From Bacteroidetes bacterium UBA7674 (GTDB lineage: Bacteria > Bacteroidota > Bacteroidia > Chitinophagales > Chitinophagaceae), in the NCBI GenBank assembly GCA_002483105.1, contig DLHG01000004.1, forward strand, positions 80,581-144,580: a stretch of DNA of 64,000 nucleotides, given 5' to 3'. The notes below the pieces were generated by a model. It saw only the letters and a program-made list of their open reading frames with translations, was not told where the DNA came from and did not search any database. Numbering within the stretch: the first letter of the stretch is position 1; each line of letters begins with the position of its first letter. Both the position numbers and the translations under genes were made by a program. Shown piece by piece: positions 10,401 through 18,536 of this stretch.

Positions 10401-11232
10401 CTTCACCAGTTAAAAGAAATCCTACCACAGGCTTCTTTTCACCACCTTTTAATTTTTTGCTCAAAAGCGGTCCTGACAAAGTGAAGTTGGCCATATTATG
10501 ACCAAAACCTTCTACTGACTTTTCCAGTTGCAACCCGCCAGTGTATACAGCAGAAGGACCTCTTGTTGTCATAGTTACAACTGCACCGGTAGCGTCACCA
10601 TACTTAGCAGACATACCACCCAGTTGCACTTCTATTTCGTCTATAGCATTAGCAGGGATATTCGGTACAGCGCCCCTGATCATAACACCGTCAAGCATTG
10701 TGATAGTATTACCACCACGGGAACCGTTTGCATTGATCGTCCGGCTCCTGTCTGTAGTAACCATACTACCACCCGACGCAATGATCTTGGTCATATCACG
10801 CGTAGGAGCTTTCTCTACATCTTCTCTTCCAAACCTCGGACGAACGGGACCATCCTTATCAAAAAGAGGTGCCTGGTATGTAATTATTACTTCTGTGAGT
10901 TGGTTTGGCTTAAAACTCAAGTTCACTTCCGCATCTCTGCCTGCACTAACAGAAACACCATTAACACTCACCCTGGTATAATCGGCATACTTACTGGTGA
11001 TACGGTATTTTCCCGGCTCAAGTGGTTTGATCAGGTATTTACCGTCTATGTCTGTTACATTACGTCCTTTTACGGCACCGCCTTCAGAAACAGCCTCGAT
11101 CAAAGCTCCTATAATAGGTTCTCCGTTCTCATCAGTAGCGGTTCCTTCGATACCACCTTGCCCTTGAGCATATGCATTTACCGTACCGATCGTAAATAGG
11201 AATATGAGTAGATAACGTAAACTACGTGCCAT
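7426..11232 (-). CDS. TonB-dependent receptor with carboxypeptidase-regulatory-like N-terminal domain
   Basis: 1268-residue outer membrane receptor of the SusC/RagA/CarboxypepD_reg type. Signal peptide 1-22 (MARSLRYLLIF to NAYA); regulatory Ig-like domain about 25-105 (GIEGTATDENGEPIIGALIE); plug about 125-230 (SRTINANGSRGGNTITMLDGV); then a long barrel ending in Phe (RRINFGLSLNF), as outer membrane proteins do. An upstream in-frame start at 11307 would put 25 residues ahead of the signal peptide, so ATG 11232 is used. A near-match to the -7 box (minus TATCTTTA, 11275-11268) lies about 36 bases upstream. No SusD partner follows; the next gene is the 1331-residue secreted protein, so uptake of a polysaccharide is not implied. 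Confidence 0.9.
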   Translation of the reverse strand: MARSLRYLLIFLFTIGTVNAYAQGQGGIEGTATDENGEPIIGALIEAVSEGGAVKGRNVTDIDGKYLIKPLEPGKYRITSKYADYTRVSVNGVSVSAGRDAEVNLSFKPNQLTEVIITYQAPLFDKDGPVRPRFGREDVEKAPTRDMTKIIASGGSMVTTDRSRTINANGSRGGNTITMLDGVMIRGAVPNIPANAIDEIEVQLGGMSAKYGDATGAVVTMTTRGPSAVYTGGLQLEKSVEGFGHNMANFTLSGPLLSKKLKGGEKKPVVGFLLTGEAWYDKNRLPSFYDNYVVKDEVREQLAQTPLMLSPNTVGTPVYNYSTEFVTKDDMVTVKQMPNAAIFEGRAFAKLDFQLDDNITVTAGGNFNYTKGSALGNGGSYNRIMFTPESIPVSTNFEGRGYLRFTQRFSKPFNPKDTTTKESRVQNAFYTLQADYQKNYSKTEDPDHGRNIFNYGYLGKFTQNTESRYLYDVDTNTGSRMWQLVSYDAPTSYTFDRAELNPVLANYTSQFYQLGILPPTISELRGQRGLANGDFPNSVYDLYPNIGSRLGGYSYSNNDQISASANASFDLVLGKGNKKQRHAIEFGLYYQQSTERSYSLNANIGGTNSLWQVMRSLTNTHIGLDTDNPYYIINGQKYTKDQVYAPLNNPNGTIIAGVFDTMMFERVANVEAQSNFDKNLRAKLGLPANGTDIIGVDALDPSTFSMDMFSADELVNSLTSPLVGYFGYDYLGNREKGQVNFNDYFTERDANGNYTRSIGAYRPNYIAGYILDRFKFKDINFNIGLRVDRYDLNTKVLKDPYSLYETYKVGDQSTDDFGARGNIPSNMGNDYVVYVDNNASSAPKIIGYRNGDDWYNADGQFIQDPGALRAVSGRDPQPYLTNAGKILMTDTTTTNGYNGFDPTRSFTDYKPQTTLSPRIAFQFPINDQSMFYAHYDILVQRPIGNVFTTAYDYMYLTQSSSPTLNNPNLKPEKTFDYEFGFTQVISKTSVISLSGTYKERKDQIQLRPYIYAYPITYFSVDNRDYSATKAFKLSYDLRRTANLRMQLNYTLSFVDGTGSSPGSSGGFLTQLIQSQVPNLRIVAPLSFDSRHMVNASVDYRFLEKEGPMVGKAHPFQNMGINVLFTSRSGTPYTRYAQPVAVSNTIKGEINGSRLPWRYLLDLRLDKDFALTYKKATDDDGKIVKGKKQVYLNVYMFINNVLNTMNVINVDGFTGSPEDDGYLVSPQGLLKQETVVDKQSYYDLYSVSRRNPGNIDLPRRINFGLSLNF

Positions 11233-11347
11233 GTTCTTTATTAAATAATTATTAACCAAATGAACGGTAAAGATAAAAAAATCTGTTAAAAATAGATTTC
11301 GCCTCATAAATATCTTTCATTAAAATTTGTTAGTAACCAATTATTTA

Positions 11348-12280
11348 CTAATTGCTGACAATTTTATCTAGCAGCACCTTGCTCATCTTGTAAAGGGCTT
11401 CAATACTATACCCTGCAATATGGGGGGTAATGATCACTTTTGGGTTTTTAAGCATCTCATTCAAATAAGCCCTCATTTCTTCACTCATCCGCTCCAGTGG
11501 CTCTTCTTCCCAAACATCAAGACAAGCTCCCTTTATTTTTCCGCTTTCTAATCCTTTGCTTATCGCCTTCACATCCGTCACTATACCTCTAGACGTGTTG
11601 AGTACGATAAAACCCTTGCTCATATCTGAAATAAATTTTTCATCGAGGTAATGGACGGTATCTTGCTGCAACGGAACATGAAAACTTATAATATCAGCCT
11701 CCTTCTGGATCGTTTCCAGAGTTGTATTAGTTAAATATTCCGGCATATCATCCTGCTTGTACTTATCATAGACGAGAATATTTACATCAAACCCCAAAAG
11801 CTTTTTAGCAAATGCCCTACCTGTGTGACCAAAACCAATGATACCAACGGTTTTGCCTTCCAGCTCCGTACCACGGTTGCCTTCCCGTTCCCAGATACCC
11901 TGCTTTATTTCATTATTACCGGTAACGATACACTTGTTCAGCGCCAGCAGCATTCCCAGGGCGTGTTCCGCTACAGCATTGCTATTACCTTCGGGACTGC
12001 TGTAGCATTTTATTCCCTTTTCAGCGGCATAATCAACATCTATCACCTCCATACCGGAGCCCATGCGGCCTATCCACCGCAAATTGAGCGCCATATCCAG
12101 TAATTCTTTATTCAGTTGCAGGCGTGTAGAGGTAATGATACCAACGCATTCTGTTATATAACCCGGCGCAACTGCCTGCGTTATGTTCTCCATGAACACC
12201 AGCTCATAACCTGCCCGGGTCAAGCCGTCAGTCAGCACTTGATGGACGGGGGCGGCTATCAATACATTTCCTTTTCCCAT
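11348..12280 (-). CDS. D-2-hydroxyacid dehydrogenase (NAD-binding, SerA-like)
   Basis: 310-residue cytosolic oxidoreductase of the D-isomer 2-hydroxyacid dehydrogenase family, interconverting a 2-keto acid and a D-2-hydroxy acid with NAD(H). The dinucleotide motif GFGHTG is at 149-154, the catalytic Arg at 231 (NTSRG), the acidic partner near 258-260 and the catalytic His at 287 (TPHIAG). There is no ACT domain, so 3-phosphoglycerate dehydrogenase activity is possible but unproven. Its ATG shares one base with the ksgA stop (TAATG), so the two are translationally coupled. Confidence 0.88.
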   Translation of the reverse strand: MGKGNVLIAAPVHQVLTDGLTRAGYELVFMENITQAVAPGYITECVGIITSTRLQLNKELLDMALNLRWIGRMGSGMEVIDVDYAAEKGIKCYSSPEGNSNAVAEHALGMLLALNKCIVTGNNEIKQGIWEREGNRGTELEGKTVGIIGFGHTGRAFAKKLLGFDVNILVYDKYKQDDMPEYLTNTTLETIQKEADIISFHVPLQQDTVHYLDEKFISDMSKGFIVLNTSRGIVTDVKAISKGLESGKIKGACLDVWEEEPLERMSEEMRAYLNEMLKNPKVIITPHIAGYSIEALYKMSKVLLDKIVSN

Positions 12281-13038
12281 TACTGCTGAAATTGCTTATG
12301 AAGTTCTACGAAATCGCTGACAGTAAGCTGCTCGGCCCTTTTGTCCATCAGCGGATGAGAGAGCGCCTCGGCCGGTAAATAACTCTTGAGCGCATTGCGC
12401 AAAGTCTTGCGGCGCTGATTGAAAGCACCTTTCACCAATATGATGAACTTTCTTTTATCGGAAATACCGTGCGGATTGTTGATATTAGTCAGCCTCAGTA
12501 CACCGCTTTTCACTTTTGGAGGTGGGGTAAAGCAGTTTTCATTTACATCAAACAAATACTCCACCTTAAAAAATGCCTGTATCAGAATGCTTAATATACC
12601 CGGCTGCTTAGATCCCGGTCCTGCGGCCACCCTGAGTGCCACTTCTTTCTGAAACATACCGATAACCTCCTCTACTTGCTCTTCCCAGTCCAGCACCTTA
12701 AATAATATAGGTGATGAAATGTTGTACGGGAAGTTGCCAATGAGGCTGAATTTACCTTCATAAGGCACATCAGCCTTCAATATGTCCTGTAGAATGATCT
12801 TGTCCTGCAGTACAGGGTAGGTTTTCTTCAGGTACACTACCTTCTCATCATCTACCTCTATAGCCTTGAACGTAATACCTTTCAGCTCTATGAGATACTT
12901 GGTGATGGCTCCGCCTCCAGGGCCAACCTCCACCAGTTGCATTCCCTCTTTTACTGTGAGTTGCTCTACTATCTTCTGGCACATATTCTCATCGTGCAGA
13001 AAATGCTGGCCTAAACTCTTCTTCAGTGTGTACTGCAT
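12280..13038 (-). CDS. ksgA: 16S rRNA dimethyladenosine transferase KsgA/RsmA
   Basis: Dimethylates the two adjacent adenosines in the 3' terminal hairpin of 16S rRNA during small-subunit assembly. The 252-residue protein starts KKSLGQHFLHDENM, the family's N-terminal signature, followed by the SAM-binding loop VEVGPGGGAIT (about 37-47) and the catalytic NFPYNISSPI (NLPY-type motif). The C-terminal domain includes FNQRRKTLRNAL. The start ATG lies five bases after a TAnnTTTG promoter box (minus 13051-13044), predicting a leaderless or nearly leaderless mRNA. It is divergent from the leucyl aminopeptidase gene. Confidence 0.96.
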   Translation of the reverse strand: MQYTLKKSLGQHFLHDENMCQKIVEQLTVKEGMQLVEVGPGGGAITKYLIELKGITFKAIEVDDEKVVYLKKTYPVLQDKIILQDILKADVPYEGKFSLIGNFPYNISSPILFKVLDWEEQVEEVIGMFQKEVALRVAAGPGSKQPGILSILIQAFFKVEYLFDVNENCFTPPPKVKSGVLRLTNINNPHGISDKRKFIILVKGAFNQRRKTLRNALKSYLPAEALSHPLMDKRAEQLTVSDFVELHKQFQQ

Positions 13039-13043
13039 AGTGA

Positions 13044-13051
13044 CAAAAGTA
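13044..13051 (-). promoter_or_regulatory. -7 promoter box of ksgA
   Basis: Minus-strand TACTTTTG matches the Bacteroidota -7 consensus TAnnTTTG and ends five bases before the ksgA ATG, so transcription should start at or next to the start codon. Confidence 0.65.
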
Positions 13052-13052
13052 G

Positions 13053-13140
13053 CGAATAGTGAATAACGAATAGTGAATAGCCGCTAATTGAATAATGAAT
13101 AACTAATAATGGATAATTATCATACTATTCAATTATTCAC
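13053..13140. repeat. Short direct and inverted AT-rich repeats between divergent promoters
   Basis: CGAATAGTGAATA occurs twice (13053-13065 and 13067-13079) with a 14-base period. Further on, TGAATAATGAATA is partly inverted as TATTCAATTATTCA near 13125-13139. The array fills the space between the ksgA and leucyl aminopeptidase promoter boxes. No protein is encoded here. Confidence 0.6.
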
Positions 13141-13149
13141 CTAAGCTGC

Positions 13150-13157
13150 TACCTTTG
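13150..13157 (+). promoter_or_regulatory. -7 promoter box of leucyl aminopeptidase gene
   Basis: TACCTTTG matches TAnnTTTG exactly and ends four bases before the ATG at 13162, predicting a leaderless transcript. Confidence 0.65.
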
Positions 13158-13161
13158 CCGC

Positions 13162-14598
13162 ATGGAATTCAAAATACTTCAGAAACCAACTAAGAAAGAC
13201 CAGGTATATATTATAGATAGCGCAGCGGGCATAAAACAAGTAGCTGACCTGAGCAAGGACGAGCAGGCTTTTGCCCAGAGTGCTTTTTCCGAAGAGCAAA
13301 CCTCTGTTACTATCAATCAGTATGGACGCTACATCTTTTTATGCTTCCTGAAAAGCAAGAAGACCGACTGGCAAGCAAAAGAAGCCTGCCGCAAAGCAGG
13401 TGCTGAGCTACAGGTAGTGGTGAATAAAATGAAGCTAACGGAAGTGAGCATCACTAACCTTTCCGGCACAACTGATGCTGCTTACCTGGTGGCAGAGGGT
13501 ATGGCTCTGGCTAATTATCAGTTCCTTAAATACCGCACTGATGCTAAGAAGATCACGAATACACTTACCACCATCAACTTCTCCAAGTCATCAATAACAG
13601 TAAAAGAACTCAACCAGCTTTCGGTAGTGAGCGATGCGATCTATCGCGCGCGTACACTGGTGAACGAACCCCTAAACTATCTTACTGCCGTGCAACTGGC
13701 GAAAGAAATAGCCTTGATGGGCAAAGAGGCAGGGTTTAAAGTAACTACGCTGAACAAAGCGCAGATAGAGAAAGAGAAAATGGGTGGCTTGCTTGCCGTG
13801 AACCTCGGTAGCCAGGACCCGCCAACATTTACCATAATGGAATACAAGCCTGCAAAGACACTGAATAAAAAACCGATAGTACTTGTAGGCAAGGGCGTAG
13901 TATATGATACCGGCGGACTTAGTCTGAAACCAACACCTAACTCTATGGACCGCATGAAAAGCGACATGGGTGGTGCGGCATTGGTGAGTACAGCTATGTA
14001 TGCTATCAGCAAACTGAAGTTGCCTTTGCACATCATAGCACTGGTACCTGCTACTGACAACCGCCCGGGTGAGAACGCTTATGTGCCCGGTGATGTGATA
14101 AAAATGTACAGTGGTTCAACCGTAGAAGTACTGAATACCGATGCTGAAGGACGAATGTTGCTGGCAGATGCATTGCATTGGGCTAAGCGTTACAAGCCTG
14201 AGCTGGTGATGGACTTCGCCACCCTTACAGGTGCGGCCTCAGTAGCCGTGGGAGAACATGGTATAGTGTGCATGGGTAATATAGAAGATAATACCCGCAA
14301 GGCTTTCAACGATAGCGGCTTCCGCCAGTACGAAAGGCTGGTAGAGTACCCGCTGTGGGATGAGTATGGAGACATGGTGAAGTCGGACATAGCAGACCTG
14401 AAGAACGTAGGCGGCCCCTATGGCGGTGCTATTACGGCAGGTAAGTTCCTCGAGCACTTTACAGATTACCCGTGGATGCACTTTGATATAGCAGGTGTAT
14501 CGTTCGCTACTTCTAAGAAAGGATATACCACTAATGGAGGAACGGGTTACGGACTGCGTATGCTGCTGGACTTCCTGATGCACTATGGCAAGAACTAG
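13162..14598 (+). CDS. Leucyl aminopeptidase (peptidase family M17)
   Basis: Cytosolic two-metal aminopeptidase that removes N-terminal residues from peptides. At 478 residues it is the usual M17 length: a variable N-terminal domain (1-about 165) and a catalytic domain. The catalytic part shows VGKGVVYDTGGLSLKP (metal-binding Lys and Asp, catalytic Lys), MKSDMGGAA, and the signature NTDAEGRMLLADAL (Asp and Glu ligands, Arg). No signal peptide is present. The start is fixed by the promoter box only four bases upstream. pdxA follows 57 bases later on the same strand with no clear terminator between. Confidence 0.94.
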   Translation: MEFKILQKPTKKDQVYIIDSAAGIKQVADLSKDEQAFAQSAFSEEQTSVTINQYGRYIFLCFLKSKKTDWQAKEACRKAGAELQVVVNKMKLTEVSITNLSGTTDAAYLVAEGMALANYQFLKYRTDAKKITNTLTTINFSKSSITVKELNQLSVVSDAIYRARTLVNEPLNYLTAVQLAKEIALMGKEAGFKVTTLNKAQIEKEKMGGLLAVNLGSQDPPTFTIMEYKPAKTLNKKPIVLVGKGVVYDTGGLSLKPTPNSMDRMKSDMGGAALVSTAMYAISKLKLPLHIIALVPATDNRPGENAYVPGDVIKMYSGSTVEVLNTDAEGRMLLADALHWAKRYKPELVMDFATLTGAASVAVGEHGIVCMGNIEDNTRKAFNDSGFRQYERLVEYPLWDEYGDMVKSDIADLKNVGGPYGGAITAGKFLEHFTDYPWMHFDIAGVSFATSKKGYTTNGGTGYGLRMLLDFLMHYGKN

Positions 14599-14655
14599 GC
14601 GGCTCTAACATTAACTCATAATAAAGTACATTTACAGGAATAGACACCCAAAGGC

Positions 14656-15738
14656 ATGATAAACGAGAAACCGGTAATAGGCATTACTACAGGAGACCTG
14701 AACGGCATAGGCCCGGAAGTGATCATAAAGACACTGGCAGATACAAGGATATTAGATCTTTGCGTCCCGGTTGTTTTTTCGTCCAACAAGGTCATCAACT
14801 TCTACCGTAAGACCCTTGCCGAAACCCCGTTTACTTTCTACAATACCAAAGACCTCTCCCAACTGAACCAAAAGCAGGTGAACATCTTTAATTGCTGGGA
14901 GGAGGAAGTGCCGATACAACCCGGCGCACTTACTGATAGCGGCGGCAAGTATGCTATACGTTCGCTAATGGTAGCTACACAGTGTCTGAAAGATGGACAA
15001 CTGGACGCCATAGTGACCGCACCGATACATAAAAGCAACACACAAGTACCCGACTTCCCTTATACAGGACATACACCTTTCTTCAAAGACAAATTCGGCG
15101 CAAAAGATGTGCTGATGCTATTGTACAACAACGGCCTGCGTGTAGCATTGGTCACAGAGCACATACCGATCTCCAAAGTAGCAGCTACTATTACTAAAGA
15201 ACTGATACTTTCCAAATTAGCATTGCTGAGAGAAAGCCTTATCAAAGACTTCGGCATAGACAAACCGAAGATAGCGGTGCTGGGGCTCAACCCTCATGCT
15301 GGTGATAATGGACAGATAGGCAATGAAGAACAACAACACATAAAACCTGCCATAGAAGAGCTGCAACAGAAAAAGCAACTGGTATATGGCCCATATAGCG
15401 CTGATGCATTCTTTGCGCGCGGCAGTTATTCAGAGTTTGACGCAGTACTTGCTATGTATCACGACCAGGGACTGGTGGCGTTCAAAACATTGGCACAAGG
15501 AGAGGGCATCAACTATACTGCCGGGTTACCTGTAGTTCGCACATCGCCTGATCATGGCACTGCATTCGACATTGCAGGACGCGGCATAGCAGATGAGTCT
15601 TCATTCCGTGAAGCGATCTTCCAGGCAATAGACCTGCTGCGCCAACGCGAGGAATATGCAACTAACACTGCCAACCCACTGAGGCGTGGAAGAATAGATA
15701 AAGAGAAGCCAACAGAAGCAGGGAAAGTGGAGCTATAA
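14656..15738 (+). CDS. pdxA: 4-hydroxythreonine-4-phosphate dehydrogenase PdxA
   Basis: Oxidises 4-phosphohydroxy-threonine in the DXP-dependent pathway to pyridoxal phosphate. The 360-residue protein begins PVIGITTGDLNGIGPEVI, the PdxA N-terminal signature, and carries the metal-site histidines in HTPFF, YHDQGLVAFKTL and SPDHGTAFDIAG. It is slightly longer than usual (about 330) because of a charged tail after residue 335. PdxA and its PdxA2-like relatives are similar; the conserved GLPVVRTSPDHGTAFDIAG region favours true PdxA. It is followed by a strong terminator. Confidence 0.93.
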   Translation: MINEKPVIGITTGDLNGIGPEVIIKTLADTRILDLCVPVVFSSNKVINFYRKTLAETPFTFYNTKDLSQLNQKQVNIFNCWEEEVPIQPGALTDSGGKYAIRSLMVATQCLKDGQLDAIVTAPIHKSNTQVPDFPYTGHTPFFKDKFGAKDVLMLLYNNGLRVALVTEHIPISKVAATITKELILSKLALLRESLIKDFGIDKPKIAVLGLNPHAGDNGQIGNEEQQHIKPAIEELQQKKQLVYGPYSADAFFARGSYSEFDAVLAMYHDQGLVAFKTLAQGEGINYTAGLPVVRTSPDHGTAFDIAGRGIADESSFREAIFQAIDLLRQREEYATNTANPLRRGRIDKEKPTEAGKVEL

Positions 15739-15745
15739 CAATATT

Positions 15746-15773
15746 AAAACACACCAGCAGGTGTGTTTTTTTG
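15746..15773 (+). terminator. Terminator after pdxA
   Basis: Stem AAAACACACC, loop AGCA, GGTGTGTTTT, then more T residues, eight bases after the pdxA stop. Confidence 0.85.
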
Positions 15774-15810
15774 TTTATAACACTATAAAAGCTGTTTAAC
15801 CGATAACAAT

Positions 15811-15818
15811 TACCTTTG
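15811..15818 (+). promoter_or_regulatory. -7 promoter box of M16 peptidase gene
   Basis: TACCTTTG matches TAnnTTTG and ends four bases before the ATG at 15823. This is the third probable leaderless start in the window. Confidence 0.65.
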
Positions 15819-15822
15819 TCAG

Positions 15823-17064
15823 ATGTTGAAATTTGAGCGATTTACTTTAGAGAACGGATTAAGAGTATTGGTACACAAGGACATTACCACACCAATGGTG
15901 GCGGTGAATGTGTTGTATGATGTAGGCGCGCGTGATGAGGACAAGGAGCGCACAGGATTCGCACATCTGTTTGAACACCTGATGTTTGGTGGCTCTGTGA
16001 ATATACCTGAGTATGATGAACCACTACAAATGGCGGGTGGCGAGAACAACGCTTATACTACCAACGACATCACCAACTACTATATACAGATACCACTGCA
16101 AAATATAGAGACTGCCTTCTGGCTGGAAAGCGACAGGATGCTTTCCCTGAACTTCAGCGACAAGAGCCTTGATGTGCAGCGCAAGGTAGTGAGTGAAGAA
16201 TTTAAAGAGCACTACATCAACAAACCATATGGTGATGCATGGGAGCATATGCGTGAGCTGGCTTATACCACGCACCCCTACCAATGGATGACGATAGGCA
16301 AGGAGTTAAAGCACATAGAAGAAGCGCAACTGAGCGACGTAGAGGCATTCTTCCGGAAGCACTACACACCGGTTAACGCGGTATTGTGTGTAGCAGGAAA
16401 TGTGAGCACGGAGCAAGTAAAGGAACTTGCGGAAAAATGGTTTGCCCCTATACCTGCAGGAAATAAATACACACGTAACATTCCGCAAGAGCCGGAACAA
16501 ACTGCCGCACGCACGAAAACTGTTTTCGCGGATGTGCCGCTGGATGCACTATACAAAGTATGGCATATAGGCGGCCGGTTGTCAGAACACTACTATGCGG
16601 CAGACCTTATCACGGAAGTGATGGGCAGTGGTTCTTCATCACGCCTGTACCAGCGGCTGGTGAAAGAGCAACAGCTATTCAGCAATATAGCTTGTTATCA
16701 TACAGGCAGCCTCGACCCGGGACTGCTGGTTGTAGAAGGCAAAATAGTAGAAGGCAAAACAATAGAAGAAGCTAACGAAGCTGTGGAAAGGGAAATGCAG
16801 CTGTTGATCACCGAAAGCGTGACAGATACTGAACTACAAAAATCGAAGAACAAAATAGAAGCGATGATAGCGTTTGAAGACATGAGTCTTTTGTCGCGTG
16901 CCAACAATATTGCGTTCTACGAATTGCTAGGTGATGCGGAAATGATAAATGAAGAGTGGACCAAGTACCAGGCGGTAACTGTGCAATCATTAAAGGAGAC
17001 AGCAGCTAAAGTATTACGTGCGGAAAATTGCAGTACCCTGTTCTACAAGAAGAAGACAGCTTAA
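15823..17064 (+). CDS. M16 (pitrilysin/insulinase-like) zinc metallopeptidase
   Basis: 413-residue zinc peptidase of the single-unit M16B type, related to processing-peptidase subunits. The inverted zinc motif HxxEH is seen as HLFEHLMF (residues about 47-51), with the downstream Glu ligand expected in the VVSEEFKEH region about 75 residues later. The first M16 domain spans about 10-160 and the inactive C-terminal domain (YKVWHIGG, GSGSSSRLYQRL) about 165-345. No signal peptide is visible, so cytosolic or non-classical location is likely. The flavoprotein gene follows 33 bases later and may be co-transcribed. A leaderless start is predicted from the promoter position. Confidence 0.92.
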   Translation: MLKFERFTLENGLRVLVHKDITTPMVAVNVLYDVGARDEDKERTGFAHLFEHLMFGGSVNIPEYDEPLQMAGGENNAYTTNDITNYYIQIPLQNIETAFWLESDRMLSLNFSDKSLDVQRKVVSEEFKEHYINKPYGDAWEHMRELAYTTHPYQWMTIGKELKHIEEAQLSDVEAFFRKHYTPVNAVLCVAGNVSTEQVKELAEKWFAPIPAGNKYTRNIPQEPEQTAARTKTVFADVPLDALYKVWHIGGRLSEHYYAADLITEVMGSGSSSRLYQRLVKEQQLFSNIACYHTGSLDPGLLVVEGKIVEGKTIEEANEAVEREMQLLITESVTDTELQKSKNKIEAMIAFEDMSLLSRANNIAFYELLGDAEMINEEWTKYQAVTVQSLKETAAKVLRAENCSTLFYKKKTA

Positions 17065-17097
17065 TCATTTTATTCATCACAAGCACACTACACACCA

Positions 17098-18078
17098 ATG
17101 CTGTTTGAAGGAAAGTTTGCCAATGAAGGCAATGCATTCGATAATAGGATCACGAAATTATTTGGCATACAGTACCCCATCATCCAGGCGGGCATGATAT
17201 GGGCTTCCGGCTGGAGACTTGCCTCCGCAGTGAGCAATGCAGGCGGACTGGGCCTTATAGGCGCGGGCAGCATGTATCCTGAAGTACTACGCGAGCATAT
17301 ACAGAAATGCAAACAGGCTACTGACAAACCATTTGGTGTGAACTTGCCACTGCTCTACCCCGATATAGACAAACACGTAGCGGTAATACTGGAAGAGAAA
17401 GTACCGATCGTCTTCACCTCTGCAGGCAATCCTAAAACATGGACTGCGAAATTTAAAGAACATGGTATTACAGTAGTACATGTTGTATCCAGCGCTAAGT
17501 TTGCAAAGAAGTGTGAAGACGCAGGTGTAGATGGTGTAGTAGCAGAGGGCTTTGAAGCAGGGGGGCATAATGGCCGTGAAGAAACGACCACTCTTTGCCT
17601 GATACCTTCCGTAAGGGAGTCAATAAATATTCCACTTATCGCAGCGGGTGGTATTGCCACAGGTCGTAGTATGCTGGCAACAATGGCACTGGGTGCGGAA
17701 GGTGTGCAGATAGGTAGTCGCTTTGTGTGTAGTCCTGAGGCATCAAGCCACCTGGCATTCAAAGAAGCAGTAGTAGCCGCTAATGAGGGTGATACAATTC
17801 TTTCGCTCAAAAAGCTGACACCCGTTCGCCTGATGAAGAACCAGTTTTACAAACAAGTGATGGAAGCCGAGGACAGCTGCGCCACTACTGATGAGCTTGT
17901 TGACTTATTAGGCCGCGCTCGCGCCAAGAGAGGTATGTTTGAAGGCGATATGAACGAGGGCGAGTTGGAAATAGGCCAGGTAAGCAGTATCATTAAAGAA
18001 ATTAAACCCGCAGGAGATATAGTTGCCGAGATATGGAACGAGTTTAAAAATGTTAGTGCTGCACCCTTCACATATTAA
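17098..18078 (+). CDS. Nitronate monooxygenase / FabK-like FMN oxidoreductase
   Basis: 326-residue TIM-barrel flavoprotein of the NMO/2-nitropropane dioxygenase family. Visible motifs are IQYPIIQAGMIW near the N-terminus, EGFEAGGHNG (substrate and FMN loop) and IAAGGIATGRSML followed by GAEGVQIGSRF (FMN phosphate binding). Family members either oxidise alkyl nitronates or reduce enoyl-ACP (FabK). A separate FabI is encoded at 27973-28800, so a nitronate or other flavin role is more likely here, but that is inference. It ends convergent to a small unknown gene with only 23 bases between. Confidence 0.88.
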   Translation: MLFEGKFANEGNAFDNRITKLFGIQYPIIQAGMIWASGWRLASAVSNAGGLGLIGAGSMYPEVLREHIQKCKQATDKPFGVNLPLLYPDIDKHVAVILEEKVPIVFTSAGNPKTWTAKFKEHGITVVHVVSSAKFAKKCEDAGVDGVVAEGFEAGGHNGREETTTLCLIPSVRESINIPLIAAGGIATGRSMLATMALGAEGVQIGSRFVCSPEASSHLAFKEAVVAANEGDTILSLKKLTPVRLMKNQFYKQVMEAEDSCATTDELVDLLGRARAKRGMFEGDMNEGELEIGQVSSIIKEIKPAGDIVAEIWNEFKNVSAAPFTY

Positions 18079-18101
18079 AATGAAATTTTAGCTACCTCTT
18101 C

Positions 18102-18338
18102 TTATTTTTTACTCTCAGCCTCTATTATATCACTCACGGCCAGTAAAATATTGTAAGGAATAGCACTGTCTTCACCAACTATATCAAACCTGCCCAACAC
18201 AGACCAGGACATTTTAAAACGAGGGAACCCTTTAATATTCACCTCATAATACATTCCATCTTTTCTTAGCTCGGGTACAATTATGGCTAGCAGGTTCTTT
18301 CCATCTACCGTCAATTGTTTAGAGAAATTATACGCCAT
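18102..18338 (-). CDS. Conserved small hypothetical protein
   Basis: 78-residue soluble protein with no signal peptide or membrane segment. It reads as alternating beta-strands (LLAIIVPELRKDGMYYEVNI, then RFKMSW) and a C-terminal helix. I do not recognise a named family. It is convergent with the flavoprotein gene and lies about 70 bases from the promoter of the XRE regulator. Credible reading frame and composition, but function unknown. Confidence 0.6.
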   Translation of the reverse strand: MAYNFSKQLTVDGKNLLAIIVPELRKDGMYYEVNIKGFPRFKMSWSVLGRFDIVGEDSAIPYNILLAVSDIIEAESKK

Positions 18339-18411
18339 GCGGCAAAGAAAAGCATTATACTGCTTTTAATGAATATAGATTTTTATACTGTCACTTAAGT
18401 AAAATTATTAA

Positions 18412-18439
18412 TTGCTTTTTATAATTATTTGTAATTTTG
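18412..18439 (+). promoter_or_regulatory. Promoter of XRE regulator gene
   Basis: TTG (18412-18414), 17-base spacer, TAATTTTG (18432-18439): a full Bacteroidota-type promoter. It gives a 5' leader of about 90 bases before the ATG at 18537. Confidence 0.7.
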
Positions 18440-18536
18440 TCCAACACTTTTACATATTCACCCGTCTAATTAGTTGAAACCACCTAATAACCAATTATAA
18501 CAAAACATCACTTACTAGTTCTAAATCAAAAAAACA

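Noticed and set aside
10528..11199. 223-codon plus-strand frame opposite the TonB receptor
   Set aside because: Antisense shadow; composition is not protein-like and the minus-strand gene has clear domains.
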